A program made the translations under genes and the position numbers. The notes under the pieces are model-generated. The model did no database searches. It worked only from the letters and a program-made list of their open reading frames with translations, and was not told the DNA's origin. A stretch of DNA of 64,000 nt, from positions 9,994,001-10,058,000 of the forward strand of contig NC_051106.1 of NCBI RefSeq assembly GCF_901709675.1. The letters are read 5' to 3'. Positions 9,954-21,517 of this stretch are shown piece by piece; the stretch's first letter is position 1; the number at the start of each line of letters is the position of its first letter. The DNA is from Syngnathus acus. Taxonomy: Eukaryota; Chordata; Actinopteri; Syngnathiformes; Syngnathidae.

Positions 9954-10695
9954 ATGGCTTCAACAATGAACACGAGCTTCTTGCTTGCGCTTGTTTGTTC
10001 TGCGGTATTTTTCACCGGGCTGCAGTGCACCTCGCCAGCGGCGACGGAGCCCACCACGGCCGTCCCCGTCAGTAGCAACGGCAGCGGGGAAAATGTGGCC
10101 AAAAGAGACTTCAATCAAACAATCAACTCGCGCTTGAAGAGGAAAACACTGGCTGTGGATTTTGCCGTCCCCTCTTTGCTGCGCTTTTACCTGGCGGAGT
10201 TTGTGAAGAGACCCCTAAATGGAGACTGCCAGACTTTTCGAGGATGTTACACAGTCAGCGCAAAGTTAAAAATGCACTGCATACCTTTACAGAAAACCAT
10301 AGCTACCTTGATCGAGCAAAAGTCTGCAGCATCCGCACCAAGTAACGCATCTGCTGACGGCCAGCTCCCTTTTTTCTCCAAGCGGCCGCTGTCCAAAGTT
10401 CTGAAATTGGGTCTGACCAAAGCCAGTCGCAAATCCAATCAAGTGGTGGTGGAAATAGGAGAGGATCTCATCAGGACGGGATGTGGGGGCTTGTCCGTGT
10501 ACGACCAGGCTCCCGTGCTCACCTTGGAAATGGACCTCACAACTATTCTGGAGTGGTGGCTCGGCGCAGACGGAGGCCGACTGAGAGTTCGGCTCATGCC
10601 CGAGAAAAAGGCGCAGGTGCCCGGGATGGAGGACCGCTACACTGCGGCCATCCGAGCGGCGGATCCCCGCCTCTTTCTCCACATTCTCTCCCGAG
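9954..10695 (+). CDS. alk: ALK receptor tyrosine kinase, exon 1 (signal peptide and N-terminal region)
   Basis: This exon encodes 247 complete residues plus one base of codon 248 of the ALK receptor precursor. ALK is a single-pass receptor tyrosine kinase activated by ALKAL cytokines and acting in nervous-system and neural-crest development. Residues 1-25 look like a signal peptide (hydrophobic FLLALVCSAVFF). A variable Thr/Ser-rich stretch follows, then blocks matching human ALK: LKRKTLAVDFAVPSLLRFY (62-80), VVVEIGED.I..GCGG (164-179) and RLRVRLMPEKKA with YTAAIRAADPRL (209-240). Possible N-glycosylation sites are N42, N54 and N131. The MAM, LDLa, glycine-rich and kinase parts lie in later exons outside the window. 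The open frame runs on to 10724, but the last nine residues are intron. The ATG at 9954 has T at -3 and G at +4; an in-frame ATG at codon 5 has A at -3 and could be used instead. A fish ltk paralogue is the main alternative, less likely given the match to human ALK. Confidence 0.93.
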
Positions 10696-10701
10696 GTGAA
10701 T
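10694..10701 (+). other. Splice donor of alk exon 1
   Basis: AG|GTGAAT, cutting after G10695. This leaves one base of codon 248, a phase 1 intron. My recollection is that human ALK exon 1 also ends in phase 1, just after the 'QPRLLFQIF' block equivalent to PRLFLHIL here. Past this point similarity stops and the frame soon ends. Confidence 0.85.
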
Positions 10702-13700
10702 TGAACTGCGCTGAGAATTATTGACGTAGTGACTGACAAAGTTGTTTGATGCTATCACTGACTGCAGGAGGGCGTGATTGTGTGCTTGAAGGAAATGACA
10801 GACAGTATAGCTGATGGGATTGAGCTTGATTCCCCCACCGCATGCTCCTGCTTCATTACTCATGCAGCATTTCAAGATGAAGTGCATATTGATTTCATTC
10901 ACTCTGGAATATTCTCATTGTTTCATTATCGGATCAATTGACACGGATAGAGAATGAGATATTTCTTTCCTTTTATAATAACATCTCCGCACAAATACTA
11001 CCTGTCAGTTGATTTAAGTCGGAGAAGCCCCAGCGGGGCCTCCTTACATTCCTTTTGTCATACCTTCCGGAGTTCCCTTGCCACATTCTGATTAGGCGCA
11101 AATGAAGTCTTAATCACCAGGAACGCTTTAGCGTTCAGTACTCCAAGGGTTAGTCGTGCTCTCTTCTGAGAATTGACACAATCAGTGTAATTGCTTCATC
11201 ACTTTGATGAGAGAGGCTGTCCTAGAAAAATGGAATGAAACCCAACAAACAAAAGCAAAGAGCTTGCTTGCATGAAAGCATCCAGAAATATATGATATGC
11301 TTATTTGCACTAACAGATGGATGAAGGCCCTCAGGACAGTCAGCAAAAGGAAGACCTCATGCCATTTGTTTTGGCCTTTCCTTTGTGGTCTTGCTGTTTG
11401 AGAACTGAAATGAAACAGTTATATGGCAAAAACAAAACGCCTTAACCCCCTGCAGCGCCCAGTTTGCATGCAAACTCATCCATCCATCCCACAAGTGATA
11501 ATGTTAGCAGGGAAAGATCCGACTTTTTTTAAATTCATCTTTTTAAGGTCATGTTTTTAATTATCACCATCTCAGCGTAGCCCTGAAATGTCAAAGCGAT
11601 CTACTGCTGGGTGTCACGTGACGCCGACTGCACCTCGGGCTACCTGTTGACTTGCGAAAGTGACAGAATATCAAGTCGGGATCAGGTCACCTTCACTTTA
11701 TAAAATAAGAGCTTTGCGTTACAAAAGGATAATAACAGTGGTTACACGGAACATGCGCATGGCTACACACGTATGTGTCATTCACTCATCCGAATACGCA
11801 ATTGCACTTGAGATGTCATCCAGATTACTGTGGCGGAATAATGCAATGGAGGAGTTTATTTGACAACACTAATGTGATTAATGTCATTTTGCCTTATTGC
11901 CCCCAAAGAAAACAAATGAGTCTGGAATATTTTGGGGCCTTTCTCTGCAACTAGTTTTGTGTCTTGTCCAATGACTAGTGAGACTTTGAGCAGCCGGATT
12001 GGAAGCGTGACCCTTGCGATTGCTTGAGCAACTCGTGCATTATTGCGTTAACATTTGCGGCGGCGTTCAGGTGCTGTAATGCACCGCAAACTGCAACTCC
12101 AGTCGCGCTGTCCTAAGTGCCTCTCCATCATCAGCCGCTCACAAGATGAGCACAAATACAAGTGCCGGCCGGTGTCATTTTTCACCAGTTCTCCTAACAG
12201 ATGTCACAACCTGTATAGCGCATGAGTCAATCTAAAGATCTGCAAAAAAAAATAGGCCCCTGATTGGTTGATTGAGTTTGACATTTCTCTGTTTAGCGTG
12301 CGTGCGTGCTTGTTTCCCCCCAGCCTCAAGACAAATACTGGCTATTAGCATTGGAAGAAATGGCTGTTATGGGCATCCTGAATAATTTGACAACCGCGCA
12401 AAGATGCCTGCAGGAATCAATGCAGGAAAACTTTGCTGGATGAATTTATGACTTAATTGGCCAGTGGGCCTTAAGGGTGTAATAATTACTGTGAGTTGTT
12501 TGGACAAGAGCAAATGTTTGAAAGCATGCAAAGGTGTGATCAAGTTGACTTGTACTTTTGTTGTTATACTTACTAAGTGGTGCTTTCAAAACAATAAGCA
12601 ACACAGTGTAACACAAAGGGCATCCCGGTTTTGTTAATATGCACATTCCTATCCTCAAGCGGAAATCTGTTGCCAACACGCTTGTAAGAAACACATTTGT
12701 AGGCTTTGTTCACCCCCCTCCCAAACCCCCTTTATTGCCCCAAAACAAATACACACTCGTGTGAGCTCATCAGGATACTCACGCAATCTTTGTGTGAGAG
12801 GGCTCACAATTTAACAGTACAAGCAAACATTCTGACTCATTTTTTGAATGCCATTTGATGCATCATCATGTGTTCATGCATTCCACAGCAATCAGCACTG
12901 CTGTGTTATCATACTGAAAGAAAATGACTACTACATTGATACCAAACTTATCAGATTATTGCTCAAAGTTGTCCTGAAGCAATGGATCCGGATGGATTAA
13001 AATCCTTGTTTTTTTGTCATATCTCAAAACTGTATTGTTCACATAGTCTTAAAAATATCAAATCTGGATTTCTCCCAAACAATAGTCATCAGTCCAGTGT
13101 ATTTGTGATTAGTGAGAGTATTTGTGGACAAAATGCATATCAAAATCAATTCAAATACCTATTAGTTTTATTAACAATAATTATAAATAAATAAATAATG
13201 GTTTTGATGGAGGAACAAAAGCCAATTGGTGGAGATGTCACCTGTGATTTGCCCTGAGACCCAAAAGGAAGATGACATGACATTGCAAGGATAGAGGTTG
13301 AACTTGTAATCAATGAGCCTACTGACATTAAATGCTTGTTTCAATCAGCTGCTAATGGGAAAATCAATACAAAGTCAGAATGACAAGCCCCTTTATTATT
13401 AATGAATCTCTATGATCAATTTGCACCGCTGTATAATGTGACACCCAACCAAGGCCCGGGGTTCCACCTTGCAAGTCACAATGATTGTCAAGGATATGCT
13501 GAGCAGCAGAACATCTTAACTGGGCAGACGACAGCGCGTGATGGACATTTTTGAGGGCTTCAAGACTGATTGCAGATTTAACATTTCAAATTACATGCAC
13601 AGAATGCTATGTTTGCACCCAATGGCCACAACCATCGCTATATTTGTACAATCTAATGATATACAAATGTAAATATTTGAAGTTAAAAGAAAAAAAAGGT

Positions 13701-15495
13701 TGTTTCATCCTCCAGATGGCATCCCGGTAGTTTGGAATGAACTAAACCGCAAGCTTGTATGCCTCAAAATCGTTCCACTGGCAGTGTAAATAGTCCATAA
13801 ATAAAATGATATGTATGTCATGAGAACTCCAAGAGTGTGTCGTCGCCATACATAAACATGTCCAGGTTACTATAAGTCAAAGGTACGGTTGTATTGAAAG
13901 ATATCTTGATAGATGTTTATGAGCATATCTGTGTTTTGCAAATTCACTAAACTCAAGGTGACATTGTTTGTGAATTGCCATTTCACTTCTTATTCAGCAG
14001 TGCTTTTCTTCCTCTTCACCTGATGTTTTAGCTATTTATAGATGCCTGCTAGCTGCCTGTTTGATTAATGGTGATGCGTTTAAGAAGCCTTGTGTGCTTA
14101 AGGCTTGCTATGAAGTACAGGAGTTCTTCTTCCCTCTGATGTTCTACTTCCATAATGAGAGAAGTGAACAAGTCTGGAGGTTGCTTTTTGAAAAATGAAA
14201 AATTTACTTGACATTATTATTATTGAGGCTTCTGGGCCGTAAATTATGTTGGACGTACTTCAAATATGCAGAGTACAGGTAATCCTCCTCTATTGTTTGC
14301 TGTCATGCTGCTTTGTGGATTTTTTTTCTTTTTTCTTTTTGTATACATAGTTAATCTCTTCTAAATTCTTGATCATGATCTAGTGGCACACAAGTTACAC
14401 TTGAAAGAAGAAAAACAAAGAAGAACACAAACCAGGAAGTCGGCAGCACAACATAGTTTTTGTCCCAAATGATTTTGAACATAACACAAAGCAACAGCAG
14501 CAGGCGAAAAGATAGAGATAGAGAAGCAATCAAATAGAAATGTAATTCCAAAAGTGACAAGTGAAAACATTGGCATGGTGTGCATTCTGTGCAATATAGT
14601 TAAGTGACCTTAAGGTGCATTGGTGATACTCAGGATACTTGGATCCCCTCCAATTCTGCCTGTTGTTTTACAGCCTTATGGAGAGAAATGGATTCCTAGT
14701 TTGTTTTTGGAGCAGGACAGAGACGGACGGCAAGCCTGCGACTGAAAGTGCTCCTCTGTTGTCATGATCAAAGATGTACAGAAGTAGATTTGACCTGTAA
14801 AATCCATTTCAAAGTCATGCAGCACGTTCAATACACAATGCTTTTTTTTTTGGTACGACTACAACACATCTGACTCAATCGTTTGGAATCCTTTGCTACA
14901 TTTGTTCAATGACTTTTCCGAGTCGGCGAGCTGGTGTTCTTTCATGTTTGAACATGATGACAAAGGGGACCCGACAGGAACATAATGATGCGTGAAGTCG
15001 GAATCCCGATACATTATTTACTTTGAATAAAATGATCAGGATCATTTTCAGCGTGCTGATCATTTGAATCAGCTGTGTCGGACGGACAGGGCCGAAGTTA
15101 GAGAACCCCGATTTAGATGGTCTCCCTCGCAATCGGCAACAAAACAGCCAGTGATCGTAAATATTTACGGGCTCTATAATTGGCTTTCATTAACCAGCTT
15201 TACATCATAATAGGATTATTGTTGCTTGCATATTTAGTGATGTACTGTGTTGCTTGCTATTTCATTTTTAGAATTCAATTACTATCACATACAGTGTATT
15301 AGTAAGATGCGCTTATGATTTATTTTTACCACCTATTGACAGAAAACCAATCTCAGGGTGACTTGTATTTCTTTTATTGCCAAAAGGAAGAATTCAAAGC
15401 AGGGGAGAGAAAATACAGCATACATAAAATAGTCCATTTTACTGTATGCAATTTGGGGTCGTGTTATATTTGCTCAAGGCAATGACTGTAAATTC
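10702..15495. other. Intron DNA, nothing recognised
   Basis: AT-rich sequence without recognisable exon, RNA gene or transposon. Short homopolymers occur near 14320 and 14841. Open frames here do not exceed 82 codons and look like chance. Confidence 0.55.
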
Positions 15496-15514
15496 TGTGT
15501 GTGTGTGTGTGTGT
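15496..15514. repeat. (GT)n microsatellite
   Basis: About nine TG units without interruption, in intron DNA. Confidence 0.9.
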
Positions 15515-18350
15515 TTTGAATTAATCTTGATTTGGTTGCTGTGTTTCTGGTTACTGCAATTGCGTGAGGTTGGTGTGACCTGGAGTCATGAGGGATTTAA
15601 AATGATCACCTAATTTGTTTCATTTTAAAATAGTTCTTAATATTTGACCAAAGATGATGATGAGACGTCATGTTGGTTGAAATCTATTTTTTAAATTTGT
15701 GAAGCAGAAAATGATCCTGATTCTTCATTTTGACTTTAGAATGCTAACATCCAGCCACTTGAATAGGATATAGTTCTTTATAGAAAATAAATATAATATA
15801 CACTACATCCCTAACTTTTGCCATAATTCCACATTATCAAGGTGTGGTTTTGAAAATTGAACTGTTAGGACTATGATAGTTCATCCGTCAAGACATGTTG
15901 GACTCAACCAAAATTAAAAAGCTATTCAGTCTGGATAAAGTATTTCGATTCCTTTCGCAACCATTGACAATAAAATAAATCCTTCAGTCAACTTGGGGAC
16001 GTGACCAAAATATGCTCTATTCGTCATTCAAATTGCAAAGAAAAGGATTTTTATGAATAGCATGTCCGACAGAAGTATTTGAGGGCAAACATGCAGTTTG
16101 CACTCTTGAAATATTCAGGTGTCAGAAAATATGTTAATACAATACTTACAAATTCCTCCAAAGCTCATGTTTTCCGAGGCCATTGTCAGATTCTTAAATT
16201 TTCTTGATGATTGCTTTGTTTTGAGTCTCTAATACCTACGTATCATAAAGACACCCCCCCCCCCCCCCCCCCCAAAAAAAAACAATGGATGAGAAGATGA
16301 CCTTCAAAAATAAATGGAAATTGAATGGGACACTAAATAGGAAGCCGAGGAGGGCGTGCGCATCTGCGTTCTTTGTAATGCAATGAAGCACAGCCAGTGA
16401 GTGGCTCCGCTCCGTCTTGGGCTTTACACGTCATTTGCCAAACTCACATTTACTTGCTTAATTGAGCCAGGTTCAGTAATGCTTCCTCTAAGACCACAAA
16501 CCTCAATTGTGAATGAAAGTCATCAGACTGACTCGGAGTAAGAAAGAAATGAGCAAATGCCTCAGCTGCCATAGCGGACGGAGCAGCCCGAGAGCTCTCC
16601 AGCCTCATCCCCAGCTCCCTTTATGATCTGTAATGGGATTGTTCAAGAGCGCCAGCAGCATCTTCATCACAGAACAAAAGCCTCTTCATTGGATTTAATT
16701 CCTTATGAAAGGTCGGGAGACAGCCGTGTTTTACTAAACCCTCCAAGATTTCAAGCGCACCTTTCATTCACGGCCGTCAGGTTGCTCGGGCCTTCTATCA
16801 CCCGATCTCCAAGTGTCACGTGAGACCCAGTTTGGCCAGCCGTCCAATCATACGAGCGGCAGCAGCAGCAGCAAACTGCTGGCAGTTTGTAACTCAAGCG
16901 ATATTAAACGTCAATTTTAATTTGAAACGACCTCTGCAATTCCAGAAGAGCGTTTTTCATTTTTGTAATGGCATGAGAAAGATGTTCTTGAGAGTGACTT
17001 AAATCAAATGTGAGGCAAGATTTGGAAGTTCTTGGACACACTTTGAGATGAGTCAGGTGTGGATGTGGGTGTCGTTCTACAAATTCTCATTTTTATATTG
17101 GAAGGCTATCTCACAGATGACCACGTCCCTGATGTAAAATTGCTCCGTGTTTGTTCAGTCACATTATTTCCATCTCCAGCGCGATTACTGAATGGCATTT
17201 GATCGGAGATGCTTCTCGCGTTTTGTGCCAAAGAAGGTCAGGGGAACGATTGAATATTCTTGCTCCCTAAACCCACGCATAGAACATTTTCACCATTGTG
17301 CAAGGCCTGACCAATTTGCATTTTGACGTCTCCATTCTTTGAACGTTCCCAAGAAAGTTTGCTTGCTTAAAAGAATGTTTCCCGCACATTTTTCATTTAG
17401 TTCTTTTACGAACAACAATGACAGCGTATAACGATAATGTGGGAAAAAAATGACCTTCAGAAGAGCAGTGTTCATGTACTGATGCTTGTGATGGCAATAA
17501 TAAAATGCTGTCTCTGCTGCTGAGCTGTTGTGCCAATTTAACCAAAGTAGGCCCTCAAAATTGATGGTGTTATTATTAATGCGTAGTAATATGAAAGTGA
17601 TGTCTTTATACCCCTCCTTAAAATACCTATTAATTCTCACCTCAGAACAAATTTCAATTTCAGCTCACTGCAGATAAAGATGTCGCTGAAATGCAATCAG
17701 CAGAGCAGGGTCGGATGTTTATTGACTTTTTCCCCCCGTCTTTATTTTAGCATTTCAAACAAAACTGTGCTAAAGTAACAATGCCATTTCTGTGGCTGTA
17801 TATAAAAAGTACACCAGTCACCAGATTGAATACCAACATTGATATTGTTTTCTCTTATGATGATAAACACGTAGTCTTGTCACAGATGCTTCTCAAATGT
17901 TTTGAGTGGGATTTGCAATTTAGCAGTGTGCTTGGGTGAAGACTCTCCATCAGCTCATTCCTGCTGTCACAGATGACAGACATTATTATGAGCCCCAAAT
18001 GTGCTGTGCATCTGCTGGACATGTTTCCTTCCTAGTTTGGGAGAGGATGAGGAGGGCTACAATGCGTGTCAAGCATTTTGCTGCTTCTTATTTTTCATTG
18101 AAAGAGCCTGCCTATTAGTAGTAGGTTGTTTGTCTCTTCAGATTTAATACAGTAGCAGAGCAAAGAAATGAGCAACTGGTCCCCTTCCAGATCTGCAGGG
18201 GCAGGAAACAAAAAGGCCATATCACAATTCACCAAACTTATTGCCTACAGATCACCATGTGAGCTGGGGAACAAACAAATGAAGGCCTGTTAGTGAAAGA
18301 AAAACTTAAACAGATAAAGCAACGAAAAAAAAAAAACCTGTCTGTCTTCA
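15515..18350. other. Intron DNA, one homopolymer junction
   Basis: Mostly unremarkable. At 16254-16282 a run of 20 C is followed directly by 9 A. A short CAGCAG run is at 16858-16872. No coding exon is recognised; the longest frame (17290-17640, minus, 116 codons) matches nothing I know. Confidence 0.5.
16254..16282. repeat. Poly(C)20-poly(A)9 homopolymer block
   Basis: Twenty consecutive C residues followed by nine A residues. G-runs on the opposite strand can form quadruplex-type structures, and such blocks are also common assembly and polymerase-slippage sites, so the exact length should be treated with caution. Confidence 0.9.
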
Positions 18351-18425
18351 GCTTTGTAAAGCACTTTCTGTTCCATTTCTAATGTATGAAAAGTGTCTTA
18401 TGAATAAAATATGATTGAACTTGAT
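18351..18425 (+). mobile_element. Non-LTR retrotransposon 3' end (solo)
   Basis: The segment contains 'ctttgtaaagcactttctgt', then 'aatgtatgaaaagtg', then 'atgaataaaatatgattgaa'. This is the pattern of fish LINE 3' ends (a 'ttgtaaagcactttg...gtgctatataaataaa' consensus) including the AATAAA-type signal. No RT-coding part precedes it, so it is a 5'-truncated insertion, as is usual for target-primed reverse transcription. Confidence 0.55.
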
Positions 18426-19599
18426 ACCCATCCCCTCTCCTGCCAACTTGAGTAGCGCTACACTGTGTTACCGTGATGACCAGGGTAAGAGACGATGATA
18501 GAGAGTGTGAAGCGCACCTGCGCTCTCATAAGAGAATAGAACATGGATTTTCATTTGTGGGGTTTTCATTTCACCACTATTACGCAGTGGAGTGTGTCGA
18601 CAGTGGATGTGTGCATGTGACACATGCAGCAGACGCATTGCTAAACACAACACCGATTGTCGCCTGACTTGGCAGAGACCTCAGTGATGTTTAAGCGAGG
18701 AATGAAATGGACCATATAACCGGGCAACACATTACCCCAATAACACACTAAAATGACATAATGTGTCCTGAGTTTAATACAGGCATGGTGTTGGCAAAAA
18801 AAAAAAATCAGTTCTCTTGACTGTAGATTTAGATCATTAGATTTAGGTAATGTCAGCCTAGTGATAGAAGTTCAACCAGGTGATGTACGCGTGATGGAGG
18901 CGTCTGTGATTATTCTATGTAACGAAATCTGTCCAGTTCATCGAGGGAATGCAATCAATCATCTTCTGTTTTGGTGGCAAATTGTTACTTGTGAGGACCC
19001 AGGATAGAGACATGGAGGAAATCGTTTGGCCTGGACTGACACTAACCCGACAGATTACCTTTGAGATGTTACTGAGGGGAGCTGGGCCTTCGAGTCCAAC
19101 ATTTTTGTGAGACCTCACAAATTTGGGCAGGCAGTTTGAATATGAAGTTTAATGCACCATGAAGTGGTGTCATGCACTTATGGTCAGTGGCTTTTAGGGT
19201 TAACAAACGGGATGGATGATATGCTATTCAATCTCACTGTAATGACAAGCCGACTGATCATTAAACAAATCTTTCCTTCTCGTCATCTTTTAGTCAAAAG
19301 AAATGCTGGCTTCAACCGTCCTCCAGATTCATGATTTTGTAGAGACGGGCCACTGACTGACAAGTATGAGATGGCCCTGATCTGTTGGCTAATAGGAATG
19401 GTGAAAAGCAGACAAGGTTATGGACTGATCATGTAAGAGTTACAAAGTAAACTAGGTCATTTTTGTCTCCCCATTTTTTATAATTCTATGGAGTTGAATA
19501 AGATGACATAGAAGTGGATGCATTTCAAAGGAATGAACTTATTTGGCTTCAAATGGTATCTGCTTCCTTAATGGAAAGGGTGACATTAAATTTGAATTT
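18426..19599. other. Intron DNA, nothing recognised
   Basis: No gene, RNA or clear transposon. A short A run lies at 18798-18808. Frames are at most 67 codons and uninformative. Confidence 0.5.
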
Positions 19600-19749
19600 A
19601 AAAATTGCATGGTGCTCGACTGGTCAGCATCTTTGCCTCAGTGCATAGATTGTGGGGTTGACTGTAGATTGTGTAGTTTGCATGTTCTCCCCGTGCCTGC
19701 GTGGGTTTCCTCCAACACGCCCGCGACTCATGAAGAGAAGTAGTGTAGA
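19600..19749 (+). repeat. tRNA-like SINE, head and tail joined by internal deletion
   Basis: The left part ('tggtgctcgactggtcagca', then 'tttgcctcagtgc', then 'gtagtttgcatgttctcccc', then 'gtgcctgcgtgggtttcctc') matches the tRNA-like head of a common acanthomorph repeat. It passes straight into 'aacacgcccgcgactc' and 'gaagagaagtagtgtagagg', which match the far 3' end. The middle of the consensus, present at 49761 and 61644, is absent. The GGAT array that follows is the element's usual tail. Family recognition is from memory of fish repeats. Confidence 0.7.
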
Positions 19750-19876
19750 GGATGGATGGATGGATGGATGGATGGATGGATGGATGGATGGATGGATGGA
19801 TGGATGGATGGATGGATGGATGGATGGATGGATGGATGGATGGATGGATGGATGGATGGATGGATGGATGGATGGA
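19750..19876. repeat. (GGAT)n tetranucleotide array
   Basis: About 31 GGAT units without visible interruption, grown from the 3' tail of the SINE to its left. The Met-Asp-Gly-Trp reading on + and the Ile-His-Pro-Ser reading on - are repeat artefacts. Confidence 0.97.
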
Positions 19877-20479
19877 GTATCAAAGTGACAAAAGAAATGA
19901 TCTGTTATGCGAGGGTGAAGAAATGAAATTGCAATTGTGTGTTTGGGTCTCATTTGAAACACTCAGCATTTGTGACCGAGTGCCATTTATCTCCAGCAGC
20001 TCCACTTGCTGCATTTGTATTGAACAGGAGTCAATCAAGCGAGCAATGAATGCCAGCTAGACTATCAAAAAGAAAGAGGAATACAAAAACAATGAACGAA
20101 AAGAGAGAGGCCAAATTAATGCATGCCAATGGAAAGTTAACAAGACCCAGCTTTGACTCTGATTACATAGCAAATGGGAGGAATTGGGGAGATATATAGA
20201 TTTGTTATTTTTCTTCCGTCTGACTATTTTGCTCTTGGAACACCCCCTGTTTTTTTTTTGGGTTTTTTGTCAAGGTGGACACATTTATTGGGTTTACACT
20301 CACAATCACAGAGTGTCTTTCACTTTGACACATCTCTTATGCTCAAGAGGTTCCTCTGACTGCACTTTACTCGTGAGTCAGTCACACAGATTTCATTTAT
20401 ATAGCAGCGACTCACAAAATCCTCCTGCAGAGTTTGTCACAGAGCGCATTTGCTTGCGCATTTTCTTAAATAAAAACAA
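19877..20479. other. Intron DNA, no gene
   Basis: A 160-codon + frame at 20184-20666 crosses this region. It begins in T-rich sequence, runs into a repeat fragment near 20480 and resembles no family, so I treat it as chance. Confidence 0.5.
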
Positions 20480-20565
20480 AAGGCAAGGTAACTTTTTTTA
20501 TGCAGCACATTTGATCCACACAGCATCTAAAAGCATGAAGAAACAAAATAAGACAATCATTCCGT
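20480..20565. repeat. Interspersed repeat fragment ('ggcaa..ttta..agcacattt')
   Basis: The segment 'aggcaaggtaacttttttta' followed by 'tgcagcacatttgatccaca' resembles a frequent fish repeat with 'aaggcaactttatttatata' and 'gcacatttcatacac'. The likeness is partial and from memory; the class is not certain. Confidence 0.4.
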
Positions 20566-21179
20566 TGATGTGCAGCATGCCGATTCATCATTTTTGCTTT
20601 GAAACCTGGGCTCTATTACTCCGCAGCAAGTCAGGTCCTGTGGAAGGCCACATCATGGCCCTTTGATCAGATTTCAAACTTCCAGTGGTTACAAAAGAAC
20701 CTCAGTAGGATCTACAGCATTTGAGTTCCATTTAATACCACTTAAGTTTCCAGTCTGTTCAACAGTATCAAAAGCCCTCTGAGATCCATTAAGGCTAGCA
20801 TTGCCACCTTCCTTGTGTCACTGTCGACCTGAAATACATTAGAGTCCATTTGAGTAAAAACAAAACATATTGAGTTGATTAAAACATACTTGATTAAGGT
20901 TTTGAGACGCGTCCACAATTTGCTTACACGGAAGTCTGAGTCAGGTTGTTTTTAGAGGGCAGATGTTGAAAACATTTTGAGGACTACCTATTTCAGTCTT
21001 ACACAACCAAGTTACGGAATGCTATCGTCATTGTTATTGTATTCTGCTGGGCTTTTGTAATTTCATCAAGCATTAAAGTGAGCAGACGGGTCAATTGTGA
21101 TGCTTGATACTCATTCAAAATTGACTCCGTTTCAAATCAAACTACTCTTGTTAGAGACCATCTGGTCATCCATGCATTG
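20566..21179. other. Intron DNA, nothing recognised
   Basis: No gene, RNA or structured repeat seen. Confidence 0.5.
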
Positions 21180-21187
21180 CTGTAACT

Positions 21188-21509
21188 CAGGGGTGTCGCA
21201 CTTATTTTTTGTCACGGGCCAATCTGTAGTAGCGGCTTTGCTCCGAGGACCGTTATGATGGTGGAACCAAATAAATGTTCAATCGTCTCTTATTATCACA
21301 TGGATTAGTAGTTTTGAAATCACAAGTCAAGGATAGTTGTGTGTTCAATTACTCTTCAAAATCTCAATGGCAGAATTTGCTAGACATGACAATTCAAATT
21401 TCTGGCACAGATTTTGGCAAGATCACGGCAGTTGACGTCCTTTTGCAAGGCGCATAAAATGATGCGGCTGGTTGGATACGGCCCGTGGCTCTTGAGTTTG
21501 ACACCTTTG
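21188..21509 (+). mobile_element. Non-autonomous hAT-like DNA transposon (322 bp)
   Basis: The left end CAGGGGTGTCGCACTTATTT and the right end GAGTTTGACACCTTTG form imperfect terminal inverted repeats (CAGGGGTGTC.. against ..GACACCTTTG). The body follows a fish repeat with 'cacgggccaatctgtagtag', 'gaggaccgttatgatggtgg', 'aaataaatgttcaatc' and 'ataaaatgatgcggctgg'. The flanks are ctgtaact (21180-21187) and ctgtaatt (21510-21517), matching at 7 of 8 bases. An 8-bp target duplication is the signature of the hAT superfamily. There is no transposase; the 60-codon frame inside is not coding. Confidence 0.8.
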
Positions 21510-21517
21510 CTGTAATT

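Noticed and set aside
10696-10724. Extension of the alk frame to the stop at 10724
   Set aside because: The similarity to ALK ends at the GT donor; the nine extra residues are intron read-through.
10287-10739. 150-codon minus-strand frame over alk exon 1
   Set aside because: It is the antisense shadow of a GC-richer coding exon and has no recognisable features.
19624-20060. Met-Asp-Gly-Trp and Ile-His-Pro-Ser repeat proteins
   Set aside because: Translation of the GGAT microsatellite on either strand.
20184-20666. 160-codon + strand frame with hydrophobic start
   Set aside because: It begins in T-rich DNA that yields Phe/Leu runs, overlaps a repeat fragment near 20480, and shows no domain.
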